From Enterocloster lavalensis (GTDB lineage Bacteria; Bacillota; Clostridia; Lachnospirales; Lachnospiraceae): a stretch of 64,000 nt of DNA. Where the stretch lies: assembly GCF_902364025.1 (NCBI RefSeq), contig NZ_CABJCG010000006.1:1-64000 (forward strand), given 5' to 3'. Both the position numbers and the translations under genes were made by a program. The stretch's first letter is position 1. Every line of letters begins with the position of its first letter. The notes under the pieces are model-generated. The model was not told the DNA's origin, did not search any database, and saw only the letters and a program-made list of their open reading frames with translations. Positions 57,612-64,000 of the stretch are shown here, piece by piece.

Positions 57612-57806
57612 ATGGAAGAACCATACATTGTCAAATTTTTCAGGATCAGGCGCGAATCAATCGAATGCTTTTCTGAAAACACAGCGCCGCTCACCATGGG
57701 GAATTTTATTCCCAATCAACTGTGCAAGGCCGAGGTGTATGATAACAAAATCGTCATCACACCGGTCGACCCCGACTACTGTCTGCCCAAAACTCCGCTC
57801 AGCTAA
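57612..57806 (+). CDS. Small beta-rich protein (SymE/AbrB-like character)
   Basis: 64 residues with GGGAGG 7 bases before ATG. The second half, PLTMGNFIPNQLCKAEVYDN followed by KIVITPV, has the strand-turn-strand pattern of SymE/AbrB-type swapped-hairpin domains (compare '...G-x-x-V-x-x-x-x-x-x-x-I-x-I-x-P'). It is too short and too divergent for a firm family call. It is transcribed alone, with its own promoter and terminator. Function unknown. Confidence 0.65.
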   Translation: MEEPYIVKFFRIRRESIECFSENTAPLTMGNFIPNQLCKAEVYDNKIVITPVDPDYCLPKTPLS

Positions 57807-57813
57807 ATCGTCC

Positions 57814-57850
57814 AAAACCTGCCAGGGCCAGCCCCACTCAGCAGGTTTTT
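57814..57850 (+). terminator. Terminator of the small gene
   Basis: AAAACCTGC (57814-57822) and GCAGGTTTTT (57841-57850) enclose 18 bases. Confidence 0.8.
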
Positions 57851-57907
57851 CATATTTATGCAGCCATTTCCCCCTGATTTTTCCAATTTTCTCTCCCCTC
57901 TGGCATC

Positions 57908-57951
57908 AAAAAAGGATGGCCGGATCCGCTTGCGCGTTTCCCTGCCATCCT
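57908..57951 (-). terminator. Terminator of infC-rpmI-rplT
   Basis: On the minus strand AGGATGGC and GCCATCCT form the stem, followed by a T-run, 14 bases past the rplT stop. Confidence 0.85.
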
Positions 57952-57964
57952 GTTTTAAGGTCAA

Positions 57965-58321
57965 TTAAGCGATTTTGCTCTTCGCCAGCTCGGCCAGCTT
58001 CGCAAAGCCTTCCGCGTCGTTGATCGCCATATCGGACAGAACCTTGCGGTTCAGATCAACATTTGCCAGCTTTAAGCCGTACATCAGCTTGCTGTAGGAC
58101 AGGCCGTTGATGCGGGCAGCCGCGTTGATACGGGCGATCCACAGCTGTCTGAACTGTCTCTTTCTCTCTTTTCTGCCGGCATAGGAGCTGGTCAGAGCGC
58201 GCATTACGGACTGCTTAGCAATTCTATACTGTTTGGAACGGGCCCCTCTGTAGCCTTTTGCCATCTTCAGGACTCTATTGTGTTTCTTCTTCGCATTTAA
58301 ACCGCCTTTAATTCTTGCCAT
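57965..58321 (-). CDS. rplT: Ribosomal protein bL20
   Basis: 118 residues, the standard L20 length. MARIKGGLNAKKKHNRVLKM at the start, then YRGARSKQYRIAKQSVMRAL and RKRQFRQLWIARINAAARIN are the conserved, basic 23S-rRNA-binding stretches. It is needed early in large-subunit assembly and in many Firmicutes represses its own operon through the leader RNA. It follows rpmI by 29 bases. Confidence 0.98.
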   Translation of the reverse strand: MARIKGGLNAKKKHNRVLKMAKGYRGARSKQYRIAKQSVMRALTSSYAGRKERKRQFRQLWIARINAAARINGLSYSKLMYGLKLANVDLNRKVLSDMAINDAEGFAKLAELAKSKIA

Positions 58322-58350
58322 CGGTAATTTCCTCCTTCTACAATTTCAAC

Positions 58351-58548
58351 TTACAGATATGGTAAAATCTTCTTCATTACCTGTGCATTGGTTGCGTCGG
58401 TAACGATGTCTTTTCTAAGATTTCTTTTCCGCTTGGTGGATTTCTTAGTCAAGATATGAGATTTGTAAGCTTTATTGCGAACTAACTTACCGGTTCCCGT
58501 CTTTTTAAAGCGCTTTGCTGCTGCTCTGCTGGTTTTTAACTTTGGCAT
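58351..58548 (-). CDS. rpmI: Ribosomal protein bL35
   Basis: 65 residues, the usual length. [20 protein letters not shown] and the basic tail [13 protein letters not shown] match bL35. It lies between infC and rplT in the conserved order. Confidence 0.98.
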   Translation of the reverse strand: MPKLKTSRAAAKRFKKTGTGKLVRNKAYKSHILTKKSTKRKRNLRKDIVTDATNAQVMKKILPYL

Positions 58549-58576
58549 TGTAAATTCCTCCTTAAATCTTTGTATT

Positions 58577-59083
58577 TTAACGTTTTGCAGTTAAAAACAT
58601 AACCATGCTTCTTCCTTCCACCTTCGAGGGCTTGTCGACTACCGCGATGTCGGCCAGGCTCTCAGCAAAATCATCCAGGATGTACTTGGACTTGTACATA
58701 TGGGCCATCTCACGGCCTCTGAAGCGCAAGGTCACCTTCACCTTATCTCCCTTTTCCAGGAACTTCCTGGCAGCCCCAACTTTGGTGTTCAGATCGTTGG
58801 TATCAATATTGGGGGACAAACGAACTTCCTTGATCTCGATTACCTTCTGTTTCTTTCTGGCTTCTTTCTCCTTACGGGCATTCTCGTAACGGAATTTACC
58901 ATAGTCGATAATCTTGCATACGGGGGGTTTTGCGGTGGGCGCGATCTTTACCAGATCCAGCTCTGCATCCTGCGCCAGCTTTAAAGCGTCCCTGGCAGCC
59001 ATGATACCCAGCTGTTCGCCGTTCTCTCCAACCACTCGTACTTCCTTGTCTCTGATCTGTTCGTTAATCACATGTTCGCTAAT
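58577..59083 (-). CDS. infC: Translation initiation factor IF-3, AUU start
   Basis: 168 residues from ATT 59081-59083. The N-domain has [20 protein letters not shown], the linker [20 protein letters not shown], and the C-domain [20 protein letters not shown]. It keeps ribosomal subunits apart and checks start codons. The start was set at ATT because GGAGGTG lies 7 bases upstream and because infC genes typically use AUU for feedback control by IF-3 itself. The ATG 15 codons earlier would place the ribosome site inside the gene. Confidence 0.94.
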   Translation of the reverse strand: MSEHVINEQIRDKEVRVVGENGEQLGIMAARDALKLAQDAELDLVKIAPTAKPPVCKIIDYGKFRYENARKEKEARKKQKVIEIKEVRLSPNIDTNDLNTKVGAARKFLEKGDKVKVTLRFRGREMAHMYKSKYILDDFAESLADIAVVDKPSKVEGRSMVMFLTAKR

Positions 59084-59146
59084 AGTCGTACACCTCCATA
59101 ATTCAATCTCATTTTCCGGAATCAGCACGCCCCTTCTGCGGGGGGC

Positions 59147-59310
59147 AAAAAAATAAAGCGGACAGGCAATCTATCCACTTCCACTTTCACACAGCAAACC
59201 GCAGCGCCTTTCCGATCAAACTCCATCAGCGCTTCGCCGCTTCTATGAACCCGGGTCACTGACTCGTGCCGAGGTGAGGTGGATACCTGCTTTCCTGTAG
59301 TCGTTCTCAC
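59147..59310 (-). promoter_or_regulatory. infC-rpmI-rplT leader with attenuator (L20-leader type)
   Basis: The ~165-base untranslated leader lies between the promoter and infC. Its 3' part forms a terminator: on the minus strand AAGTGGA and TCCGCTT pair, followed by TATTTTTTT (59180-59147). Upstream are further GC-rich helices around CCCGGGTTCATAGAAGCGGC. This is the position and layout of Firmicute L20 leaders, where the L20 protein promotes termination. An apparent 62-codon frame here is a shadow. Confidence 0.65.
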
Positions 59311-59320
59311 AACTTATATT

Positions 59321-59349
59321 ACTTTACTATACCCGGACTCATTTGTCAA
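59321..59349 (-). promoter_or_regulatory. Promoter of infC-rpmI-rplT
   Basis: On the minus strand TTGACA (59349-59344), 17-base spacer, TAAAGT (59326-59321). Confidence 0.7.
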
Positions 59350-59390
59350 GGCATATTTTTCTTGTTTTACTATGTTTTGCACGGCAGGCG

Positions 59391-59420
59391 ATGAGCCGCC
59401 TGCAACTTAAGGCGGCTCAT
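59391..59420. terminator. Hairpin after the DUF1540 gene
   Basis: An 11-bp perfect inverted repeat, ATGAGCCGCCT and AGGCGGCTCAT, loop of 8. No T-run follows on either strand, so it is a terminator only if RNA ends by another route. Confidence 0.45.
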
Positions 59421-59440
59421 TGCCATCCATAACGCCGTAC

Positions 59441-59755
59441 TTAGCGGGCCTTAAAGGTGGCGCAGCGGGTCTGTCCGCACTCACAGGCGCCGTCGCCTGC
59501 GATGTCGATGCGCTCGGCTGCGCAGCGGCGGTCCTCGTTATAAACGCACTTGACGGCGTCGCACTCCACTTCCAGGCGGGTCTCCGGTGTCTTGAACAGG
59601 TTGGTAAACGCTCCGCCCTTGTTCTCGTCAAAGCTGGCGCAGCAAGTCTCGTTGGGCTTAACGGCCTCATTGCCGTCCACCAGAATCGCGCTCTTGCAGC
59701 AGTAGTTGTCGGAGTTGTGCATGCAGTTTTTCACACTACATTCTAACTTTGTCAT
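59441..59755 (-). CDS. DUF1540-family Cys-rich protein
   Basis: 104 residues with two DUF1540 modules. Module 1: CSVKNCMHNSDNYCCKSAIL and CCASF (~6-42). Module 2: CDAVKCVYNEDRRCAAERID, CECGQTRCATF (~65-101). The spaced Cys residues suggest metal binding. The family is common in spore-forming Clostridia and its role is not established. AAGGAGG lies upstream of the ATG. Confidence 0.9.
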   Translation of the reverse strand: MTKLECSVKNCMHNSDNYCCKSAILVDGNEAVKPNETCCASFDENKGGAFTNLFKTPETRLEVECDAVKCVYNEDRRCAAERIDIAGDGACECGQTRCATFKAR

Positions 59756-59875
59756 CGTCGTTACCTCCTTAGATTGATGTTCTCTAATCTGCGTGACAAC
59801 GTTAGTATGCGCGTGGGCGGCGGTTTTATTCTCCGGTCCGGCCGCTGTTTTTCGATCATTTTTTAACCGGCGCGG

Positions 59876-61504
59876 TTACGGAGTTCCCAGAGCCTGGTTC
59901 ATCTGCCGGACCGCCTCCAGGCAGGGTCCCGGCTCCCCATCCATCTCATACACCTCGCCCCGGGTCACAAAGGTGTACACTGAAATATCGTCAACCCATA
60001 CCTCCGCTCCCCTGTTTTCAATGGTCAGAGCGGAAAAGGACGGTGCCGTAAACTCCAGGTCCACGGTGCGCTCTCCCGTCACATTCACGGACTTGGACAT
60101 ATTTCCAAGGCGGACTGTCACGTCGCTGTTTCCCTCGGAGGAAACTTTAAAACGCACATACCCCTTGGAGCCGGCGTTTCCGCTGCTGCGGCTGCCGATC
60201 TTCTGGGACACGGACGCGCCGGACGGGAGCACCGCGGCCATGCTGCCGCCCCGCTCCTCCACCCTGCCGCTTCCGGTGAAGGTCCACTCCTTGTCTCCCA
60301 GGGCGAACTGGGCGTTGTACAGCTTGTTGTCGCCGTAATCCCGGTAAGTCCAGATGCCGTAACCCATGGACATATTTTTCAAAACCGGCACGATTGCTTC
60401 CAGATAGACCGGTTTCTCCTCGTCCAGCAGCTGGGCGTTGTGCTCAAATCCTACCGTGTTGTCCGTAAACAGGAACTGGTCGATATAAAGCCCCTTGCCG
60501 TTGTTGTAATTGTGAATATTTCCCAGCATCCACGGAGCCATGTCCACTGCCTGCGCCGCGGTGATCCGCTCGTATTGGTTGGCCTGCCCCATGGGAATAC
60601 TGTACATGGTGGAGCTATAGGAGGCGTTTTCACAGGCAAAGGTATCCGAGTGCATATACCCCCTTACGCTGCCATCCGCCTGAGTCACCGGATCGCCGTC
60701 CAGGCGCACCTCCATGGACAGGTCGGGAAACACTTCCTGGCTCTCGGCGAGGAGCTGGTTGAGGAAATGATTGTAAAATTCGTAAAATACCGCCCGGGCC
60801 GGCGAATTCCCTTCCGGCAGATACAGGGCGTCGTAGGAGGAAAATCTGGTCCGGTACAGCTTCCCCAGCTCCTCCAGGCTGTAGCGCTCCCGCAGATAAT
60901 CGGTGTAGCCCACCTTCGCGGCCATCTCCCGGCTGTAAGCGCCCTTTCCAAAATTCGCCGCACTTTCCGTGAAATTCCAGAAATCCTCCCAGGTGATAAA
61001 ACCTCCGCAGAAGTTCTCGTGGGCCGAGGTCCGCTCGTACAGGCGCTTCACATAATCCAGCCAGGCCAACCTCATGTCCTCGTCGTACAGCAGGGCCTGG
61101 AAACGGTTCAGAACATTGTCCCTGCCGTAGTAATCCCAGGTGTAGCCCACCCGCAGCATAACGCTCAAATTCTGCGCCGCTGCCGCCTCCATCACACGGT
61201 CCAGTTTGTCCCACGGATAGGTGTTGTATGCGATGGGATTCGTCCCCGGCTGGAACTCCCGCCAGGGAATCACCAGAATAATGCTGTTGAAACCGTCCTC
61301 CGCGATCTGAGCCAGCTCCGCGTCCATGTTTTTGCTCTCGCTGTTCCAGAAATTGATCACCCAGTCATCGGAATAATAGGTGGCGGATTTCAGATATCCC
61401 GCCGTGCCCGCCGCGTACTCCGACGCCCTGGCAAAGCCGGTCGTAAAGGCAAATGCCGACAGAGCCAGCGCTGCGGCGATCACCCGTACCTTGAACCTTT
61501 TCAT
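59876..61504 (-). CDS. Secreted glycoside-hydrolase-like TIM-barrel protein
   Basis: 542 residues. Signal peptide ~1-27 (VRVIAAALALSAFAFTTGFA then RASE). Residues ~40-390 have the look of a GH5/GH42-like TIM barrel: GFNSIILVIPWREFQPGTNP (~70-89), GGFITWEDFWNF (~164-175) with a candidate acid/base Glu. A beta-sandwich domain follows (~400-515; SKGYVRFKVSSEGNSDVTVR, LTIENRGAEVWVDDISVYTF), like a carbohydrate-binding module. I do not recognise the precise family and the nucleophile is not certain. It is probably exported and may act on host or diet glycans. GAGGG lies upstream of the ATG. Confidence 0.65.
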   Translation of the reverse strand: MKRFKVRVIAAALALSAFAFTTGFARASEYAAGTAGYLKSATYYSDDWVINFWNSESKNMDAELAQIAEDGFNSIILVIPWREFQPGTNPIAYNTYPWDKLDRVMEAAAAQNLSVMLRVGYTWDYYGRDNVLNRFQALLYDEDMRLAWLDYVKRLYERTSAHENFCGGFITWEDFWNFTESAANFGKGAYSREMAAKVGYTDYLRERYSLEELGKLYRTRFSSYDALYLPEGNSPARAVFYEFYNHFLNQLLAESQEVFPDLSMEVRLDGDPVTQADGSVRGYMHSDTFACENASYSSTMYSIPMGQANQYERITAAQAVDMAPWMLGNIHNYNNGKGLYIDQFLFTDNTVGFEHNAQLLDEEKPVYLEAIVPVLKNMSMGYGIWTYRDYGDNKLYNAQFALGDKEWTFTGSGRVEERGGSMAAVLPSGASVSQKIGSRSSGNAGSKGYVRFKVSSEGNSDVTVRLGNMSKSVNVTGERTVDLEFTAPSFSALTIENRGAEVWVDDISVYTFVTRGEVYEMDGEPGPCLEAVRQMNQALGTP

Positions 61505-61564
61505 ATGCTTTCCCTCTGTATCTTCTGAATATTTTCCCCAGCTCCCGGCCGCCGCCCCTGGGTT

Positions 61565-62959
61565 TTAAGCGTTTTGTCCAGCCCCGCGCTCCCGGCCGCC
61601 CCGCTTTAATTCCGGCCAGACGGTGAGCATCATGGTGCCGAAGCAGGCAGCGCCTCCGATGAAGTTGGAGACCGGCTCCGCCATCAGAATCCCGTCCGTC
61701 CCCAGGTGGAACACGGTGGGCAGGATAAGGATCAGCGGAATCACGATCACCACCTTGCGGAATATGGAGAAGAACACCGCCTTCCTTGACCTTCCAAGCC
61801 CCACAAACACGGACTGGCCAGCAAACTGCAGGGACATCATGAAGAATCCGAAGAAATAGATCCGCATTGCCGGGATTCCCTTCTCCACCAGGTCCCCGCT
61901 GTGGTCGAAAATGCGGATGAAGAACTCCGGAAAGCTGTGCACGCACAGCCAGATGAGCACGGTGTAGGTGATACAGACCACGGAGATAAACACAATGGCC
62001 TGCCGGGTCCGCTTGTACTCCCCTGCCCCGTAGTTGTAACCCATCACCGGCTGGGCGCTGTTGGTCAGGCCGCTGACCGGCATGGAGATCACCTCCCGGA
62101 CGGAGTTGATCACGGTCATGATTCCCACGTACAGATCGCCGCCCGCCTTCTGCAGCATGGCGTTGTACATGATCTGCACCGAGCTGTTGGTGATGGACAT
62201 GGTGAAGCCGCTCATGCCCAGGCCTGCGATCCGCAGCACCCGCTCCCGTTCCAGCTTAAACGCCGCCCGCCTCAGCCGCAAAATGGTCCGTTTTCCGGTC
62301 AAAAAGCGGACAATCCACAGTGCTGAGAGCAGCTGGGACAAAATGGTGGCAAGGGCCGCGCCCTGAACGCCCATGTGGAACACGAAAATGAAAATAGGGT
62401 CCAGCACAATGTTGGTAATCGCGCCCAACAGCACGGTCATCATGCCGGTGGTTCCAAAGCCCTGGGCGTTGATGAAACTGTTCATACCCAGGCCGACCAT
62501 CACAAATAGATTGCCCAGAAGATAGATGGTTATGTAACTCTCCGCGTAGGAGATGGTATCCGGGCTGGCCCCGAACAGAAACAGCATGGGCCGCTTGAAG
62601 GCCAGTCCGGCCACAGTCAGGATCACCCCGGTGATCAGAAGCAGCACAAAGGAATTGCCCATAATCGCCTCTGCCTCCGCATCATTTCCCCGCCCCCGCT
62701 CGATGGAAAACAGCGGCGCCCCGCCCATTCCGAACAGATTGGCAAATGCGATCACAATGGAGATAATGGGCAGGCAGAGTCCCAGCCCGGTCAGAGACAG
62801 GGTGGCGTTCTCCGGAATCATGCCGATGAAAATGCGGTCCACAATGTTGTAGAGCACGTTGATCAGCTGGGCCAGGGTCATGGGCAGAGCCAGGCGCAGG
62901 ATATTTCCCACAATACTGCCCTTGGAAAAATCATTTTTCGGTCTCTCGTCTCGTCTCAT
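61565..62959 (-). CDS. MATE-family efflux transporter
   Basis: 464 residues from ATG 62957-62959 (AGGTGA upstream). About 12 helices in two six-helix halves. Motifs: LALPMTLAQLINVLYNIVDR (~23-42), IGMIPENATLSLTGLGLCLP and, in the second half, ISMPVSGLTNSAQPVMGYNY (~265-284). It would export drugs or metabolites by sodium or proton antiport. It starts 8 bases after the mocA-like gene. Confidence 0.92.
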   Translation of the reverse strand: MRRDERPKNDFSKGSIVGNILRLALPMTLAQLINVLYNIVDRIFIGMIPENATLSLTGLGLCLPIISIVIAFANLFGMGGAPLFSIERGRGNDAEAEAIMGNSFVLLLITGVILTVAGLAFKRPMLFLFGASPDTISYAESYITIYLLGNLFVMVGLGMNSFINAQGFGTTGMMTVLLGAITNIVLDPIFIFVFHMGVQGAALATILSQLLSALWIVRFLTGKRTILRLRRAAFKLERERVLRIAGLGMSGFTMSITNSSVQIMYNAMLQKAGGDLYVGIMTVINSVREVISMPVSGLTNSAQPVMGYNYGAGEYKRTRQAIVFISVVCITYTVLIWLCVHSFPEFFIRIFDHSGDLVEKGIPAMRIYFFGFFMMSLQFAGQSVFVGLGRSRKAVFFSIFRKVVIVIPLILILPTVFHLGTDGILMAEPVSNFIGGAACFGTMMLTVWPELKRGGRERGAGQNA

Positions 62960-62967
62960 CTCTCCGC

Positions 62968-63573
62968 TCACCTGCCGTCCCGCCACATCCGCAGATCTCC
63001 CGGCAGATCCACGTCCCGCAGCTCCTTCTCTCCCACCTCGTACTGCCACACGTCCTCCGGATAAGACTTCATCAGGCGGCTGCCGCCCCGGTCGCCTGTG
63101 AGCGCCGCAAGCTCTGCCCGGTACCGGCTCTGAAACGCCGCCGGATTCCCCCGGCGGCCCTGGGCGCAGACGCAGCCCATTCCCTTGCCGCAGCGCACAA
63201 AGCTTCTCAGAAAGCCGGTCAGGGAGGCGGCCTCAAGCCCAGGCTGGTCCGCCACGCAGTAAACGAAAAAGTCCGTGTCCTCCGGGGCCGCCAGGGTTCC
63301 CAGCCGCAGGGAGGAAGCGATGCCCTCCTCAGCGCCGCCGTTGTACACAGCCTCAGCTCCCAGACCCGCGGCCGTTTCCAGAATTTCCCTGTATTGGCTG
63401 ACTACGATCAGGTCGACCTGCCAGCCGTCCTCGTTCTCCAACATCCGCCCTGCCTGAAGCAGGCAGTCCATGCCGTGGCGGTACAGGGGTTTTCCCCCCA
63501 GCTCCGCCATCAGCTTATTTTCACCAAAACGGCTTCCGAAACCGGAAGCCATATAAATCCACGCTGTTTTCAT
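62968..63573 (-). CDS. MocA-like nucleotidyltransferase (molybdenum cofactor cytidylyltransferase type)
   Basis: 201 residues. GT-A nucleotidyltransferase fold: IYMASGFGSRFGENKLMAEL (~6-25) replaces the usual LAAGxSxRxGxxK, with Lys21 kept. FFVYCVADQPGLEAASL (~103-119) holds the metal-binding Asp, and RRGNPAAFQSRYRAEL, GDRGGSRLMKSY follow, as in MocA. It would attach CMP to molybdopterin for a hydroxylase. YqeC is encoded just upstream, which supports a selenium-dependent molybdenum hydroxylase context. Confidence 0.85.
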   Translation of the reverse strand: MKTAWIYMASGFGSRFGENKLMAELGGKPLYRHGMDCLLQAGRMLENEDGWQVDLIVVSQYREILETAAGLGAEAVYNGGAEEGIASSLRLGTLAAPEDTDFFVYCVADQPGLEAASLTGFLRSFVRCGKGMGCVCAQGRRGNPAAFQSRYRAELAALTGDRGGSRLMKSYPEDVWQYEVGEKELRDVDLPGDLRMWRDGR

Positions 63574-63623
63574 ATCGTTCCCGCCGCTCCTTTAACCCGC
63601 TCCGATTCCACGCCCGAGGGCCG

Positions 63624-64000
63624 TCAGAAAAGTTCCACGCAGGGGTCGAACCGCAGCTGTCCGCACGCGATGCCCCGCTCCTCGCCCATGGCGTCCAACA
63701 GCCCTCTCACCGTCTGGACCTGGGCCGGCTCGTCCGCCTGGTTAAACACCGGGATCACCGGAATGGACGGGTACTTGACCCGAAGCGGATACAGGTAGGC
63801 GTGCTGCATCAGGCAGGCCACGTCCCCGGGGCGGACGATCCACTGTCCCCCGTCCTTGTAGTCCGGCCTTCCGTGAGCCTTCATGATCTCCTCCGCCTGC
63901 TCCGCGCGGAAACAAAGCTTCTCTGCGGGCTGGTCCAAGGCGGACAGGCCCAGCACGGAGAGCACCATGTGGGAGTTCTTCGGAACCACCGGCTCGTTGA
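63624..64000 (-). CDS. yqeC: YqeC-like selenium-dependent hydroxylase accessory protein (partial)
   Basis: The reading frame is open at the right window edge, so the N-terminal part with the P-loop lies outside. The C-terminal ~125 residues show ALDQPAEKLCFRAEQAEEIM, YPLRVKYPSIPVIPVFNQAD and ARGIACG-type features of the YqeC family (selenium-dependent molybdenum hydroxylase accessory). It is encoded on the minus strand 50 bases before the MocA-like gene. A full xanthine/nicotinate-type hydroxylase locus may lie beyond the window. Confidence 0.82.
   Translation of the reverse strand, partial: NEPVVPKNSHMVLSVLGLSALDQPAEKLCFRAEQAEEIMKAHGRPDYKDGGQWIVRPGDVACLMQHAYLYPLRVKYPSIPVIPVFNQADEPAQVQTVRGLLDAMGEERGIACGQLRFDPCVELF

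Noticed and set aside
59122..59310. 62-codon leader peptide before infC
   Set aside because: No ribosome site stands before its ATG, and the stretch folds into the attenuator. A leader RNA explains it better.
60440..61528. 362-codon plus-strand frame
   Set aside because: Antisense shadow of the secreted TIM-barrel gene, which has a signal peptide and a ribosome site. GC-rich codons keep the reverse frame open.

Overview
The window looks like chromosome of a gut-type Lachnospiraceae (Clostridia; Enterocloster/Hungatella-like). The basis is the mix of genes: AGGAGG-type ribosome sites, YesM/YesN two-component pairs, many sugar and sugar-acid clusters, a DUF1540 protein, zinc-ribbon/YARHG membrane proteins, a LexA with GAAC-N4-GTTC boxes, and a MocA/YqeC pair typical of selenium-dependent molybdenum hydroxylase loci. 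This is inferred from gene content, not from a database search.

Layout. 1-5.8 kb is mobile DNA: the 3' end of an IS256-type transposase, two phage tail-like genes on the minus strand, an endolysin and a holin-like gene on the plus strand, and two translationally coupled tyrosine recombinases. A G-poor tract at 2.27-2.45 kb marks a suspicious junction. 5.9-11.9 kb is a minus-strand repair/RNA cluster: 5'-3' exonuclease, COG3541 nucleotidyltransferase, a CCA-adding-like protein with a damaged active site, and LexA with two SOS boxes. 12.2-17.2 kb holds an M20 peptidase, a YfcC transporter and a CapA protein, with a divergent LysR gene. 17.4-20.7 kb holds a ROK kinase, a SIS isomerase-like protein and a ROK repressor. 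21.1-25.8 kb holds a LysR regulator, a DASS-type permease, an enolase-superfamily dehydratase and a patatin.

25.9-37.1 kb is one large minus-strand catabolic locus: YesM/YesN sensor and regulator, a CUT1-type sugar ABC importer, a GH2 glycosidase, a KDG-type kinase, a KDPG/KDPGal aldolase and galactonate dehydratase. Together these read as import, hydrolysis and De Ley-Doudoroff breakdown of an aldonate-containing glycoside. 37.9-44.9 kb is a second sugar operon: a LacI regulator, a RbsABC-type importer, a Gfo/Idh/MocA oxidoreductase and a sugar epimerase-like TIM barrel. It has a clear promoter and two matching operators.

45.0-57.4 kb holds two groups of zinc-ribbon membrane proteins, one under a small HTH regulator and one with an ABC-2 exporter. 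They are separated by a 2.7-kb decayed element bounded by 96-bp direct repeats that include the 3' end of a tRNA-Leu gene. That element carries a recT::nuclease fusion pseudogene, a Phd/ParE toxin-antitoxin pair, a 254-bp hairpin-rich MITE-like insertion and a primase-like fragment. 57.6-64 kb returns to core genome: infC-rpmI-rplT with a leader attenuator and an AUU start, DUF1540, a secreted glycosidase-like protein, a MATE transporter, a MocA-like transferase and a partial YqeC.

The best candidates for further work are the phage tail/recombinase region, the tRNA-Leu element with its structured repeat, the catalytically altered CCA-like protein beside a repair cluster, and the GH2-aldonate locus. 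I saw no CRISPR array, no rRNA and no complete known defence system.
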